Shown one piece after another: positions 43,811-52,617 of a DNA stretch of 64,000 bases. Numbering within the stretch: the stretch's first letter is position 1; each line of letters opens with the position of its first letter. The stretch spans positions 3,844,597-3,908,596 of the forward strand of contig LR590083.2 of assembly GCA_901457705.2 (NCBI GenBank). The letters run 5' to 3'. This DNA is from Beijerinckiaceae bacterium RH AL1 (GTDB lineage Bacteria > Pseudomonadota > Alphaproteobacteria > Rhizobiales > Beijerinckiaceae). The position numbers were made by a program, and so were the translations under genes. The notes beneath the pieces are model-generated. The model had not been told where the DNA came from. It ran no database searches and worked only from the letters and a program-made list of their open reading frames with translations.

Positions 43811-44907
43811 TCAGCCCCTGTCGAGCGCGTGGCCGACCGCGCCTTCGTCGAGCGCCACGGTCTTCACCAGCGCGCGGACCGGCGCGCCCTCGACGAGGCC
43901 GAGATCATGCAGCGCCCGCCGCGTCACGAGCGCGACGAGCGACTCGCCGCCCTCGAGCGCCACCGTCGCCGCGGCGAGCGGGCCGTCGACCACGATGCTC
44001 GCGATGCGGCCGGCAAGCGCGCTGCGAATGGTCAGGGGCCGGGATCGGCCGGCGCCAGCGACACGTCGGTCGCCTTGATGAGCACGCGGATCGGGCTGCC
44101 CGCTTCGCCCGCGCGCCCGGCGAGCCATAGGGTGCCGGCGGGATGCGCGAGCGCCGTGAGATCGAAGGCGTCGTCGTAGGCGCCGACCCGCGCCGTGAGG
44201 ATCGAGGCGCGGCCGAAGCGCCGATCCTCGGCGACCCGCGTCGCGCCGAGCACCGCCTCTGGCGCGCCCGAAGCGACGACCCGGCCGGCGTCCAGCACCA
44301 CCACGGTCTTGGCGATCCGCACGACCTCCTCGAGCGCATGCGAGACGTAGATCAGCGGCACCGAGAACTCCGCGCGCACGCGCTCGATCAGCGGCAGGAT
44401 CTCGAGCTTGCGCTGGCGATCGAGGGCGGCGAAGGGCTCGTCGAGCAGCAGCAGGCGCGGCGCGGCGAGCAGCGCGCGGCCGATGGCGACGCGCTGGCGC
44501 TCGCCGCCCGACAGCGCGCCGGGACGCCGCTCGAGCAGCGCGGCGATGCCGAGCGTCTCGACCACGGCGTCGAACGAGGCGGCCGCCGCGGCGCGCGGCG
44601 CGAACCAGCGCCCGAACAGCAGGTTTTTGCGCACCGAAAGATGCGGAAACAGATGCGAATCCTGGAAGACGAGACCGACCCGGCGCCGGTGCGTGGGCAC
44701 GAAGAGCCGGCGCGAGACGTCCACGAGCGGCGTGCCGTCGACGAGCACGCGTCCCGCATCCGGTCGCGCGAGCCCGGCGATGAGCCCGAGCGTCAGGCTC
44801 TTGCCGGAACCGGACCGGCCGAAAAGGGCGGTGGCGCCTGAGGAATCAGCGAAGGCAACGTCGAGATCGAAGCCGGGCAGCCGCTTGGCGACGGCGACCT
44901 CGATCAA
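43811..44907 (-). CDS. modC: Molybdate ABC transporter ATPase ModC, frameshifted before the TOBE domain
   Basis: The first 291 codons encode an ABC ATPase (Walker A FGRSGSGKS near residue 30, LSGGERQRVAIGRAL, LLLLDEPFAALD) and the start of the molybdate-binding tail. They stop at a TGA at 44032-44034. Adding one C to the C-run at 44035-44038 (reverse strand) restores DPGPLTIRSALAGRIAS and continues to VTRRALHDLGL and ALVKTVALDE, the normal TOBE end at 43811. No modA or modB is adjacent, so this is an orphan. Sequencing error is as likely as mutation. Confidence 0.85.
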
Positions 44908-44922
44908 GCCGCGCTCCAGCGG

Positions 44923-45108
44923 TCAGCTGGCGCTGCGAAGATTCTCCCACACCAGCAGCGACAGGCCGACGAGGCCCACCGTGGCGCCGATGAGAAGGTG
45001 GTGATCATCAGGAGCGAGAAGATCGGCGCGGGCGCCGATACCTTTGGCGTACATGAGGCCGGCCAACCAAGCGGCCGCACCCAGACCGTTGAACACTGCC
45101 CATCTCAT
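44923..45108 (-). CDS. Small two-helix membrane protein
   Basis: The 61-residue protein has two hydrophobic segments (about residues 2-20 and 36-54) and a short polar link (GIGARADLLAPDDHH). It lies 15 bases before modC on the same strand. It is far too small to replace ModB. The TTG at 45129 would add seven residues; the ATG is preferred. Unknown function. Confidence 0.5.
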   Translation of the reverse strand: MRWAVFNGLGAAAWLAGLMYAKGIGARADLLAPDDHHLLIGATVGLVGLSLLVWENLRSAS

Positions 45109-45213
45109 GGCGGAGGAACTCGGAAACAACGCGACGGCACCGATGCAATGCCGACGCCACGCGGTTAGTTCGCGACGAATTCACGCATACGGCGAAATTT
45201 TGACAGCTGTGCA

Positions 45214-46374
45214 TCAAGTGTCGACGATCCCGGCCGTGAACGCGACGCGGCCCTCGCCGCGCGGCAGGCTCATGTAGGTCGAGGACTGCATCTCCACGAG
45301 CCGCGAGACGGTTCGTTCGCACTCGAAGGCATCGCGCGGATCGACGTCGGCGAAGAGGCTCGCGGGCTCCGCCTCGGCCGAGGCAAAGAGCTTCACCCGC
45401 GCCTCGTAGAACGAATCGATGAGCCTCACGAAGCGCTGCACCTCGTAGCGCTGCTCGGCCTTGAGCTTCGGGATCGCGTCGATGATCACGCTGTGGAAGC
45501 GCGCGGCGATCGCCAGGTAGTCCTGCGCGCCGAGCGGCTTGCCGCAAAGATCTGCGAAGCCGAAGCGCGCGACGTTGCCGCGAGCCTGCGGCACGGCGAT
45601 CGCCCGGCCGTTCACCGTCAGCGTCGTCGGCTTGCCGGCCGGGCGGCCGGTCAATGTCTGAAAAGTCTGGGCCAGCGCCGCCTCGGCGGCCGCGTCGGCC
45701 GGGACGTGGAAGGTCTTCGAGCCGGCGAGCTTCTCCATGCGGTAGTCGGTGCGCGAGTCGAGCCTGACGACATCCATATGCGCCTGGATCAGCTCGATCG
45801 TCTCCATGAAGAGCCCGCGGTTGAGCCCGTCGCGATAGAGATCTTCCGGCGCGACGTTGGAGGTTGCGACTACCACGACGCCGCGCGCGAACAGGACCTT
45901 GAAGAGCCGGCCGATGATCATCGCATCCGCGATGTCGGTCACCGTGAACTCGTCGAAGCAAAGCAGGTGCGCGCCGCGGGCGATCCCCTCGGCCACAGGC
46001 TCGATCGGATCCTCGCCCTTGGCGGTGCCGCGCTTCACCGCCTGGCGGTGCGCGTAGATCGCCGCGTGCACCTCGGCCATGAAGGCGTGCAGGTGCACGC
46101 GCCGCTTCTTGGCGACGGCGACATGATCGAAGAACATGTCCATGAGCATGGACTTGCCGCGCCCGACGCCGCCCCAGACGTAGAGCCCCTTCGGCGCGTC
46201 GCCGCCCGCCTTGGCGCGGACCAGCCAGCCGAGCGCCGAGGATTTCCGCGCCGGGGCGTAGCCGTCGAGCTCCTCGCCGAGCGCATCGAGCAGCGCGACG
46301 ATCTTCGCCTGCGCCGGATCGCGCTCGAGCCCGCCGGCCCTCACGCGGGCCTCGTATTGCTGGCGGATAGGCAT
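45214..46374 (-). CDS. zapE: Cell division ATPase ZapE (AFG1-like)
   Basis: The 386-residue AFG1/ZapE protein has Walker A WGGVGRGKSMLMD near residues 66-78, Walker B LLCFDEF, sensor ATSNVAPEDLYRDGLNR, and a C-terminal CERTVSRLVEMQS segment. It is a Z-ring-associated ATPase in the cytoplasm. Length and motifs are complete. Confidence 0.92.
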   Translation of the reverse strand: MPIRQQYEARVRAGGLERDPAQAKIVALLDALGEELDGYAPARKSSALGWLVRAKAGGDAPKGLYVWGGVGRGKSMLMDMFFDHVAVAKKRRVHLHAFMAEVHAAIYAHRQAVKRGTAKGEDPIEPVAEGIARGAHLLCFDEFTVTDIADAMIIGRLFKVLFARGVVVVATSNVAPEDLYRDGLNRGLFMETIELIQAHMDVVRLDSRTDYRMEKLAGSKTFHVPADAAAEAALAQTFQTLTGRPAGKPTTLTVNGRAIAVPQARGNVARFGFADLCGKPLGAQDYLAIAARFHSVIIDAIPKLKAEQRYEVQRFVRLIDSFYEARVKLFASAEAEPASLFADVDPRDAFECERTVSRLVEMQSSTYMSLPRGEGRVAFTAGIVDT

Positions 46375-46460
46375 CTGCAGCGCACGGCACTCGGAGGCGG
46401 GGCGCTGTGCTTAGCCGGCTTTCTCGCGCCGCGGCAAGCGCGCCGCCTGTGGCTGCGAAG

Positions 46461-46495
46461 AGACCGTCAAAGCTTCATTAAAGCTTTAGCGGTCT
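46461..46495. promoter_or_regulatory. Long interrupted palindrome upstream of trypsin-like protease
   Basis: AGACCG-N2-AAAGCTT (46461-46475) is mirrored by AAGCTTT-N2-CGGTCT (46481-46495) around CATTA. Thirteen of fifteen positions per arm pair perfectly. It sits between the divergent zapE and protease genes, about 70 bases before the protease start. An operator for a dimeric repressor or a leader hairpin is likely. Confidence 0.5.
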
Positions 46496-46565
46496 CCTTG
46501 CCTTGATTTGAGCCAAACCGGTCGGCACTGTCGCGATCGTCAGGGGCCAAGGAAGAGGCGGGGGC

Positions 46566-47444
46566 ATGAGCTTTCGAGTCGGAACGACGATCGCTTTCGC
46601 ATGCGCTTTTCCCGTCTGTCTCGCCTCGGTGCCCGTCAACGCCGGCCCTGTCCAAACCTTCCCCTACAGCGAGACCGCTGCGCCGGTCGCGCCGCGAATC
46701 ACGCCCGTCGTCGTCTTCGGCCAGAACGCGCGCCGGCTCCCCGAGGTGTTCGCCGCCGAGCATAACCTCGATGCCGCCGAGATCACCCGGGAGCATCAGG
46801 CCTCGGGTCTCATCCAGTGCGGCAATGCGCACGGCGCCGGCCAGCTGACGCTGACCGACGACGTGATCACGACGGCCGCCCACGTCCTCTACGACGAGAC
46901 CGGCCTGCCGCGCGCCGAATCCTGCAGCTTCAAGATCACCGTCGACGGCCGCGACACCGTGGTGCCGGTCGATCTCTCCTCGGTCGTCGCCGGCTCGACG
47001 CATCCCTACGACGTCGCCGTGGCGCACGACTGGGCGGTGGCGCGGCTCGCGCATCCGCTGACCGGCATTCGCCCCTACGGCCTCGCCAGCAACGTCGAGG
47101 AGAACGAGCCGGTGAGCTTCGTCGCCCGCGGCCACATCGATTGGGGCGGCGCCAAGGCGCTCTCCATGCAGGACTGCACGCTGCACGACCAGCTCTCGCA
47201 GGGCGAGGAAGGCACGCGCGAGTTCTCCTTCGATTGCGACACCGGCGACGGCGCCTCGGGCGGCGCGGTGATGTTCGACCGCGCCCGCTCGCGCATCGGC
47301 GCGATCCTCGTCGGGTGGCGCTCAAACCATCCGTTCAGCGCCGTGCCGTTCTCGAAGAAGCACTACAACTTCGCGGTGTCGATCGAAGGCGGCTTCCGCC
47401 AGGCCGTGTACGCCGCCGCCAACAAGTACCTGGTGCAGAAGTAG
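46566..47444 (+). CDS. Secreted trypsin-like serine protease
   Basis: The 292-residue protein has a signal peptide (residues 1-27, ending VNAG) and a chymotrypsin-fold domain with the full triad: His near 106 (TTAAHVLY), Asp near 155 (AHDWAVARL) and Ser near 231 (DGASGGAV). Cysteines near the site could form disulfides. No PDZ domain follows, so it is not DegP-like. Substrate unknown. A palindrome precedes it. Confidence 0.82.
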   Translation: MSFRVGTTIAFACAFPVCLASVPVNAGPVQTFPYSETAAPVAPRITPVVVFGQNARRLPEVFAAEHNLDAAEITREHQASGLIQCGNAHGAGQLTLTDDVITTAAHVLYDETGLPRAESCSFKITVDGRDTVVPVDLSSVVAGSTHPYDVAVAHDWAVARLAHPLTGIRPYGLASNVEENEPVSFVARGHIDWGGAKALSMQDCTLHDQLSQGEEGTREFSFDCDTGDGASGGAVMFDRARSRIGAILVGWRSNHPFSAVPFSKKHYNFAVSIEGGFRQAVYAAANKYLVQK

Positions 47445-47469
47445 CCGCAATTTCGCCACGAAGGGAACA

Positions 47470-47485
47470 CTCGCCGGACGGCGAG
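47470..47485 (+). promoter_or_regulatory. Hairpin after protease gene, same core as hprA-mtkA hairpin
   Basis: CTCGCC-GGAC-GGCGAG is a perfect 6-bp stem with a 4-base loop. It lies 26 bases after the protease stop. The core matches the hairpin at 12815-12836 apart from the loop. No T-run follows. Confidence 0.3.
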
Positions 47486-47549
47486 CGATACCAGACGTTG
47501 CACCGTAACTACAGCATCGGCGGGCAACTCGCCCTATAGTTGGCGCATC

Positions 47550-48341
47550 ATGAATGACGCGCCCTTGTCCTCCTCGCTCCGTCGCCGCCTTGCCGGCGCC
47601 ATCGCCCTCGCCGCGGTGGCCGCGACGCTGGCCGGTTGCGGCCCCGATGGGCCGCAGCTCGCGCTGAACGCGCCGCCGCCGCCCGCCGCCGCGACGCCGA
47701 AGCCGGTGCAGACGGCCGCGCTCGATCCGCGCTTCTCGGCGCTCTACCAGCCGATGAAGGACAAGTTCGAGGTGCCCGGCGTGCCGAAGTCGGTCGTCCG
47801 CAAGGGCTTCGATCGCGTCGAGGTCGACTATGCGACGGTCGAGAAGCCCGGCACGGTCGTGGTCGATCCGCACGCCCACTACCTCTACTTCGTGGAGCCG
47901 AACGGCAAGGCGATGCGCTACGGCGTGGCTGTCGGCAAGGCCGGCTTCGTCTGGTCGGGCGAAGCCTACATCAAGACCAAGCAGGAATGGCCGGACTGGT
48001 ACCCGCCGAAGGAGATGATCGACCGTCATCCCGAGCTCAAGGCGCAGCTCGACAAGCTGCAGAGCGGCATGGGCGTCGCCGGCGGCTATCGCAACCCGCT
48101 CGGCGCCCGCGCCATGTACCTCTGGCAGGGCAACAAGGACACCTACTTCCGCATCCACGGCACGCTGGAGCCGCACTCCATCGGCACCAACGCCTCGTCG
48201 GGCTGCATCCGCCTGATCAACCAGGACGCGATCGACCTCTACTCGCGCGTCAGCGAGGGCACCAAGGTCGTCGTGCTCGGCCACGAGCAGCCGACGATCG
48301 GCGTCGCCAAGGGCGTGACGAAGGCCAAGCACGAGGGCTGA
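47550..48341 (+). CDS. L,D-transpeptidase lipoprotein (YkuD domain)
   Basis: The 263-residue lipoprotein has lipobox LAGC with Cys30, a Pro/Ala linker, then an ErfK/YbiS/YkuD domain with catalytic His near 206 (FRIHGTLEPHSIG) and Cys near 219 (ASSGCIRL). It forms 3-3 peptidoglycan cross-links or attaches proteins to the wall. Typical of the many L,D-transpeptidases in this order. Confidence 0.93.
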   Translation: MNDAPLSSSLRRRLAGAIALAAVAATLAGCGPDGPQLALNAPPPPAAATPKPVQTAALDPRFSALYQPMKDKFEVPGVPKSVVRKGFDRVEVDYATVEKPGTVVVDPHAHYLYFVEPNGKAMRYGVAVGKAGFVWSGEAYIKTKQEWPDWYPPKEMIDRHPELKAQLDKLQSGMGVAGGYRNPLGARAMYLWQGNKDTYFRIHGTLEPHSIGTNASSGCIRLINQDAIDLYSRVSEGTKVVVLGHEQPTIGVAKGVTKAKHEG

Positions 48342-48361
48342 TCCTCTCGCGCATCGGCGGA

Positions 48362-49051
48362 TCAGCGCGCCCCGAAGATCGCGCTGCCGACCCGCACATG
48401 CGTCGCGCCGAGCTGGATGCCGAGCTCGAAGTCGGCGCTCATCCCCATCGACAGATGCGCGATGCCGTTACGCGCCGCGATCTTGGCGAGCAGCGCGAAG
48501 TGCGGCGACGCCTGGTCGTCGACCGGCGGGATGCACATCAGCCCGGAGATCGTCAGCCCGTGTTCCTCGCGGCATGACGCGAGGAAGGCATCGGCCTCCT
48601 CCGGCAGCACGCCGGCCTTCTGCGGCTCGGCGCCGGTGTTGACCTGGACATAGAGCCGCGGATGCCGTCCCGACTTCTCGATCGCCTTGGCGAGCGCCGC
48701 GGCGATCTTCGGCCGGTCGACCGTCTCGATCGTGTCGAACAGCGCGACGGCGTCCTCCGCCTTGTTCGACTGCAGCGGCCCGATGAGGTGCAGGTCGAGG
48801 TCGGGAAAGCGCTCGCGCAAGGCCGGCCACTTTCCCTGCGCCTCCTGCACCCGGTTCTCGCCGAAGACGCGCTCGCCGGCCTCGAGCGCCGGCAGGATCG
48901 CGTCGGCCTCGAAGGTCTTCGACACGCAGACGAGGGTGACGGATCCGGGATCGCGACCGCAGTCGCGCGCGGCGCGCGTTATCCGCTCGCGCACCTCGGC
49001 GAGGCGAGCGACAACGCTGTTCGCAACCGTTGGGTCATTGGCCCGCGTCAT
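48362..49051 (-). CDS. YggS family PLP homeostasis protein
   Basis: The 229-residue single-domain alanine-racemase-fold protein has the cofactor lysine in VCVSKTFEADA, GENRVQEAQGKW, and the C-terminal SMGMSADFELGIQLGATHVR signature. It buffers pyridoxal phosphate and has no known catalytic role. Full length. Confidence 0.93.
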   Translation of the reverse strand: MTRANDPTVANSVVARLAEVRERITRAARDCGRDPGSVTLVCVSKTFEADAILPALEAGERVFGENRVQEAQGKWPALRERFPDLDLHLIGPLQSNKAEDAVALFDTIETVDRPKIAAALAKAIEKSGRHPRLYVQVNTGAEPQKAGVLPEEADAFLASCREEHGLTISGLMCIPPVDDQASPHFALLAKIAARNGIAHLSMGMSADFELGIQLGATHVRVGSAIFGAR

Positions 49052-49179
49052 GCTTCATCCTTATCGTGGATCACGAATTTTTGCCTCTTATCGCGTCATC
49101 TCGCGCGATAAGAAGCAGGAGCTTGAGCCCGTCGCCGACTCGGTCGGCGGATGCAGTCGAGTTGATGAGGACATCGAGC

Positions 49180-50250
49180 ATGCGCGGTCTCCCGCCGTCG
49201 TTCTCGCGGCGCCAGGCTTTCGTGCCGCTGGCGGCCGCGCCGCTGGCCGCCGCCGTGCTCCCACGCTCGGTCGTCGCCGGCCCCGCCCATGCCGCACCAC
49301 TGGTGCCGCAACTGCCCGACCACTACGACACGCCGCTCGGCATCGGGCTCGAGAGCTGGCCCTACCCCGCGCACGTCAGCCTGCGACCCTGCGCCGTCGG
49401 CAACGAGACGGCCCGCATGGCCTACATGGACATCGCGCCGACGGCAAAGCCGCGCAACAAGGCGGTGGTCCTGCTGCACGGCAAGAACTTCGATTCCTCC
49501 TACTGGGCGGGGCCGATCGCCGACCTGACCGGCGCCGGCTTCCGGGTGATCGTGCCGGACCAGATCGGCTTCAACAAATCGGCCAAGCCCGACGTCCCGT
49601 ATTCCTTCGACATGCTGGCGCGCCACACGCTCGACCTGCTCGGCGGCCTGCAGATCCGCCAGGCGAGCTTCATCGGCCACTCGACCGGCGGCATGCTCGC
49701 CGTGCGCATCGCCGCCGCCTTTCCCGGCAGCGTCGACAAGCTCATCCTCGAGGATCCGATCGGGCTCGTCGACTACCGCCGCTTCATCCCGCCGCAGACC
49801 AACGAGACGCTGGTCGCCGCCGAGCATCGCATGACGGCGCAAAGCTACCGCGCCTTCCTGCGCAACCTGATGCCGGCACTCCCGCCGGCCAAGATGGAGC
49901 CGTTCGTCGAATGGCGCATGCGCGTCGCGCTGAGCGGCGAGTACGACCGCTTCTGCAAGGCCTCGGCCCTCGTCTACCAGATGATCTACCGCGAGCCGGT
50001 GCGCGACGAGTACGACGACATCCGCGCCCCGACGCTGATGATCGTCGGCGAGAAGGACGCCTCGGCGCCGCTGCGCAACTACGGGTCGCCGGACAAGATC
50101 GCCAAGATGCCGTCGATCCCCGCCGCCGCGCCGGACGCGGTGAAGGACCTGCGCGACGGCAAGCTCGTCACGATCCCCGACGTCGGCCACGTGCCGCATC
50201 TCGAGGCGCCGGACGCCTTCCGCACCGCGGTGCTCGGCTTCCTCGCCTGA
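49180..50250 (+). CDS. Tat-exported alpha/beta hydrolase
   Basis: The 356-residue protein has a twin-arginine signal (FSRRQAFVPLAAAPLAAAV) and an alpha/beta-hydrolase fold with intact nucleophile elbow GHSTGG, acid in VGEKDASAP and base in DVGHVPHLEAP. The start at 49180 has AGGA eight bases upstream; upstream ATGs exist. Substrate unknown; similar proteins are annotated as haloalkane dehalogenase- or lipase-like. Confidence 0.85.
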   Translation: MRGLPPSFSRRQAFVPLAAAPLAAAVLPRSVVAGPAHAAPLVPQLPDHYDTPLGIGLESWPYPAHVSLRPCAVGNETARMAYMDIAPTAKPRNKAVVLLHGKNFDSSYWAGPIADLTGAGFRVIVPDQIGFNKSAKPDVPYSFDMLARHTLDLLGGLQIRQASFIGHSTGGMLAVRIAAAFPGSVDKLILEDPIGLVDYRRFIPPQTNETLVAAEHRMTAQSYRAFLRNLMPALPPAKMEPFVEWRMRVALSGEYDRFCKASALVYQMIYREPVRDEYDDIRAPTLMIVGEKDASAPLRNYGSPDKIAKMPSIPAAAPDAVKDLRDGKLVTIPDVGHVPHLEAPDAFRTAVLGFLA

Positions 50251-50262
50251 CGCCGTAGCGGC

Positions 50263-50900
50263 TCAGGCGGCCGGGCGCCCATCGACGAGCGTGATGTCGG
50301 CGGCAATGCTGCGGGCGGCGACGATATCGGCGTTGGGCAGATCGTTGCGCTCCGCCTTCGCCCGCGCCGCTGCCGCGTCGAAGCCGTAGGAGAGCCAGCG
50401 CGCGATCAGCCGCTGCTCGAGGACATCACGATCCTCGCGCAGCATTACGGTGAGATCGAAGAACGGCCGCAGGCGCGCCCAGTCCGGCTCGTCGAGGAGC
50501 AGGTAGTTGCCTTCGACGATCAGGACCCTCGTCGACGACGGCACGATGGACGCGGCCGCCCGCGCGATCTCCAGCCGGCGATCGAAGATCGGCACGGCGA
50601 CCTCGGGCTCGTCGTGGGCGCGCAGGCGCCGCAGCAGCGCGAGCAGGCCACCGACGTCGAACGTGTGCGGCGCGCCCTTGCGCTCGATCGTGCCGCGCGC
50701 GCGCAGGACGGCATCGTCGTAGTGGAAACCGTCCATCGGCACGAGGGCCGCCGTGCCGGGCGCCGACGCGTCGAGGGCCTGCACGAGCGCGGCCGCGAAG
50801 GTCGACTTGCCGCCGCCGGGCGGCCCGCGACGGCGACGATGACCCGCGCCGCCGCAAGGCCGCGAAGGCGGGCGCACACGAGATCGACAGCTTCAGACAT
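50263..50900 (-). CDS. frcK: FrcK-like P-loop kinase, frameshifted in the P-loop
   Basis: The start at 50900 gives MSEAVDLVCARLRGLAAARV and runs to VIVAVAG. The rest lies in another frame: PPGGGKSTFAAALVQAL, PMDGFHYDD, VLIVEGNYLLLDEP and NDLPNADIVAARS. One missing C near 50822-50826 explains the break and would restore VAGPPGGGKST. It resembles the kinase encoded beside fructose ABC transporters in rhizobia. Here it is on the opposite strand, separated from the transporter by two ROK genes. Confidence 0.82.
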
Positions 50901-50975
50901 CGCCCCTCCGGTCCCGGTGCCGCAATCCGCAAGGTCTCTCTTGCACAGCGGCGCAAGACCGGTCATCGGTCTTCG

Positions 50976-52247
50976 ATGAGCCGTCCCGCCCGAGCTGCGC
51001 CTGAGACCGACGCCGACTTGGGTCCTTCGTCCAGCGCGCGCGGCAATGCGCGCCTCGTCCGCGACATCAACGAGCGGGCCGTCCTCGCCGAGCTGCGCCG
51101 TCGCGGCACCGCCTGCAAGAGCGAGATCGCCGAAGCGCTCGGCCTGTCGACCAACGCGGTCGGGCTCATCGCCGCCGCTTTGCAGTCTCGCGGGCTCGTC
51201 ACCACCACCGCCAAGCGCACGGGCTTCCGCGGCCAGCCGGCGACGCCGCTCTGCCTCGATGCCACCGGCGCGCACGCCATCGGCATCCACATCGGCCGCA
51301 GCCGGCTCCAGGCCGTGCTGCTCGACTTCGCGGGCAAGGTGCTGGCGTCGCGCACGCGAGAAATGCCGCTGCCGACGCCCGAGGCCGCGGTCGCTCTCAT
51401 CGCCGAGCATGTCGGCGCCTTTCGCGCGAGCCTGCCGGCCGGCCAGCGTGCGCGGCTCATCGGCATCGGCATCGCGGTGCCGAGCAACCTCGACTCCTGG
51501 CGCCGCGAGCTGGGCATCCCGGAGGACGTTGCCGAGGCCTGGAGCCGCTGCGAGCTGCCGACCGACCTCGCCGCCGCACTCGAGGCGCCGATCATGCTCG
51601 TCAACGACGGCACCGCCCTTGCGGCGGCCGAGCGCTATGTCGGCGTCGGACGGCAGCTGCAGGACTTTGCGCTGGTGCATCTCGGCACGGCGCTCGGCGG
51701 CGGCCTCGTGCTCAAGGGCGCCGTTCGGCTGGGGCGGCGCGACAATGCCGGCGACTTCGGCCTGATGCCCGTGGCGCCCTCGCGACTGGCCTGCACGCCG
51801 AAACCGCCCGCTGGCCTGCCCGACATCCTTCTCAATCGCGCCTCGTACCACGCTCTCGAGCGCCACTTCGCGGCCGAAGGGCTGGAGTCCGACGCGGACA
51901 CGATCGCCGCGCGGCCGGACCTCGTCGAGACCTGGGTGGCGGATTGCGCGGCCGCGCTGACGCGACCGCTCTACGCCATCTCGACGCTGCTCGACCCGCA
52001 GGCGATCGTGCTCTCGGGCCGGCTGCCGGATGCGGTGATGGACGCGCTGCTGGCCAGGCTCAGCGACGACCTCGCCGCGGCGGCGCCGGAATCCCGGCGT
52101 CCCCCGAAGCTGGTGCGCGGCATGGGCGGCACGGACGCCGGCGCGACCGGCGCCGCGCTGCTGCTCTACGAACGCGCGTTCGCGGCGCCGGATGCGCGGA
52201 CGATCCGGCTCGGCGAGGGCACGGCGGCCCAAGCGGCGCGGCCGTAG
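50976..52247 (+). CDS. ROK family transcriptional regulator 1 (sugar locus)
   Basis: The 423-residue protein has an N-terminal helix-turn-helix (KSEIAEALGLSTNAVGLIAA near residues 49-68) and a ROK sugar-binding domain with NDGTALAAAE, near-canonical GTALGGGLVLKG, and DNAGDFG. It diverges from frcK and precedes a second ROK gene. It probably represses the sugar transport genes until sugar binds. The 3' end overlaps the convergent DUF1127 gene by 82 bases. Confidence 0.88.
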   Translation: MSRPARAAPETDADLGPSSSARGNARLVRDINERAVLAELRRRGTACKSEIAEALGLSTNAVGLIAAALQSRGLVTTTAKRTGFRGQPATPLCLDATGAHAIGIHIGRSRLQAVLLDFAGKVLASRTREMPLPTPEAAVALIAEHVGAFRASLPAGQRARLIGIGIAVPSNLDSWRRELGIPEDVAEAWSRCELPTDLAAALEAPIMLVNDGTALAAAERYVGVGRQLQDFALVHLGTALGGGLVLKGAVRLGRRDNAGDFGLMPVAPSRLACTPKPPAGLPDILLNRASYHALERHFAAEGLESDADTIAARPDLVETWVADCAAALTRPLYAISTLLDPQAIVLSGRLPDAVMDALLARLSDDLAAAAPESRRPPKLVRGMGGTDAGATGAALLLYERAFAAPDARTIRLGEGTAAQAARP

Positions 52248-52405
52248 GTTCCGCTCACGATGTCGGCGATGTCGCCGCGCGACAGGCGCAGCTCGGCCAA
52301 GCCGCGGTCGCTGGTGGCGTCGAGCTCGTTGCGCAGGCGCGTTCGGGCCTTGAAGCCGGCCGTCAGCCCGGCGAACCGATCGGCGAGTGTTCTGCGAATG
52401 GACAT
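52166..52405 (-). CDS. DUF1127 (YjiS-like) small protein
   Basis: The 79-residue protein has the DUF1127 signature RTRLRNELDATSDRGLAELR followed by LSRGDI. AAAGG precedes the ATG. Its 3' third overlaps the end of the ROK gene on the other strand and is a C-terminal extension beyond the usual 45-50-residue domain. Some DUF1127 proteins link phosphate or carbon metabolism to RNA binding; the role here is unknown. Confidence 0.7.
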   Translation of the reverse strand: MSIRRTLADRFAGLTAGFKARTRLRNELDATSDRGLAELRLSRGDIADIVSGTYGRAAWAAVPSPSRIVRASGAANARS

Positions 52406-52617
52406 GGGATCAAGCCTTTCTGTTGAAACGCCCTCCTGTCTCCTCCGCGGCTCAAGATGCGCTCGCCCCATGGCCGCTGCCAGCGCCTCTGCCGCAGCGC
52501 AGCATTGCATTCGGCATCTGCCTTAAATCATAGGGAAGGGCAAATTGACGGTGGCGCGCGTCATCTGCTTTGCTCGTTTGCCCAGTCGCCGTTGAAGCGC
52601 GGCGGGTCGGAGGGGTC

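Noticed and set aside
45008-46390. 460-codon reverse frame overlapping zapE
   Set aside because: Arg-rich shadow in a different frame from the ZapE motifs.
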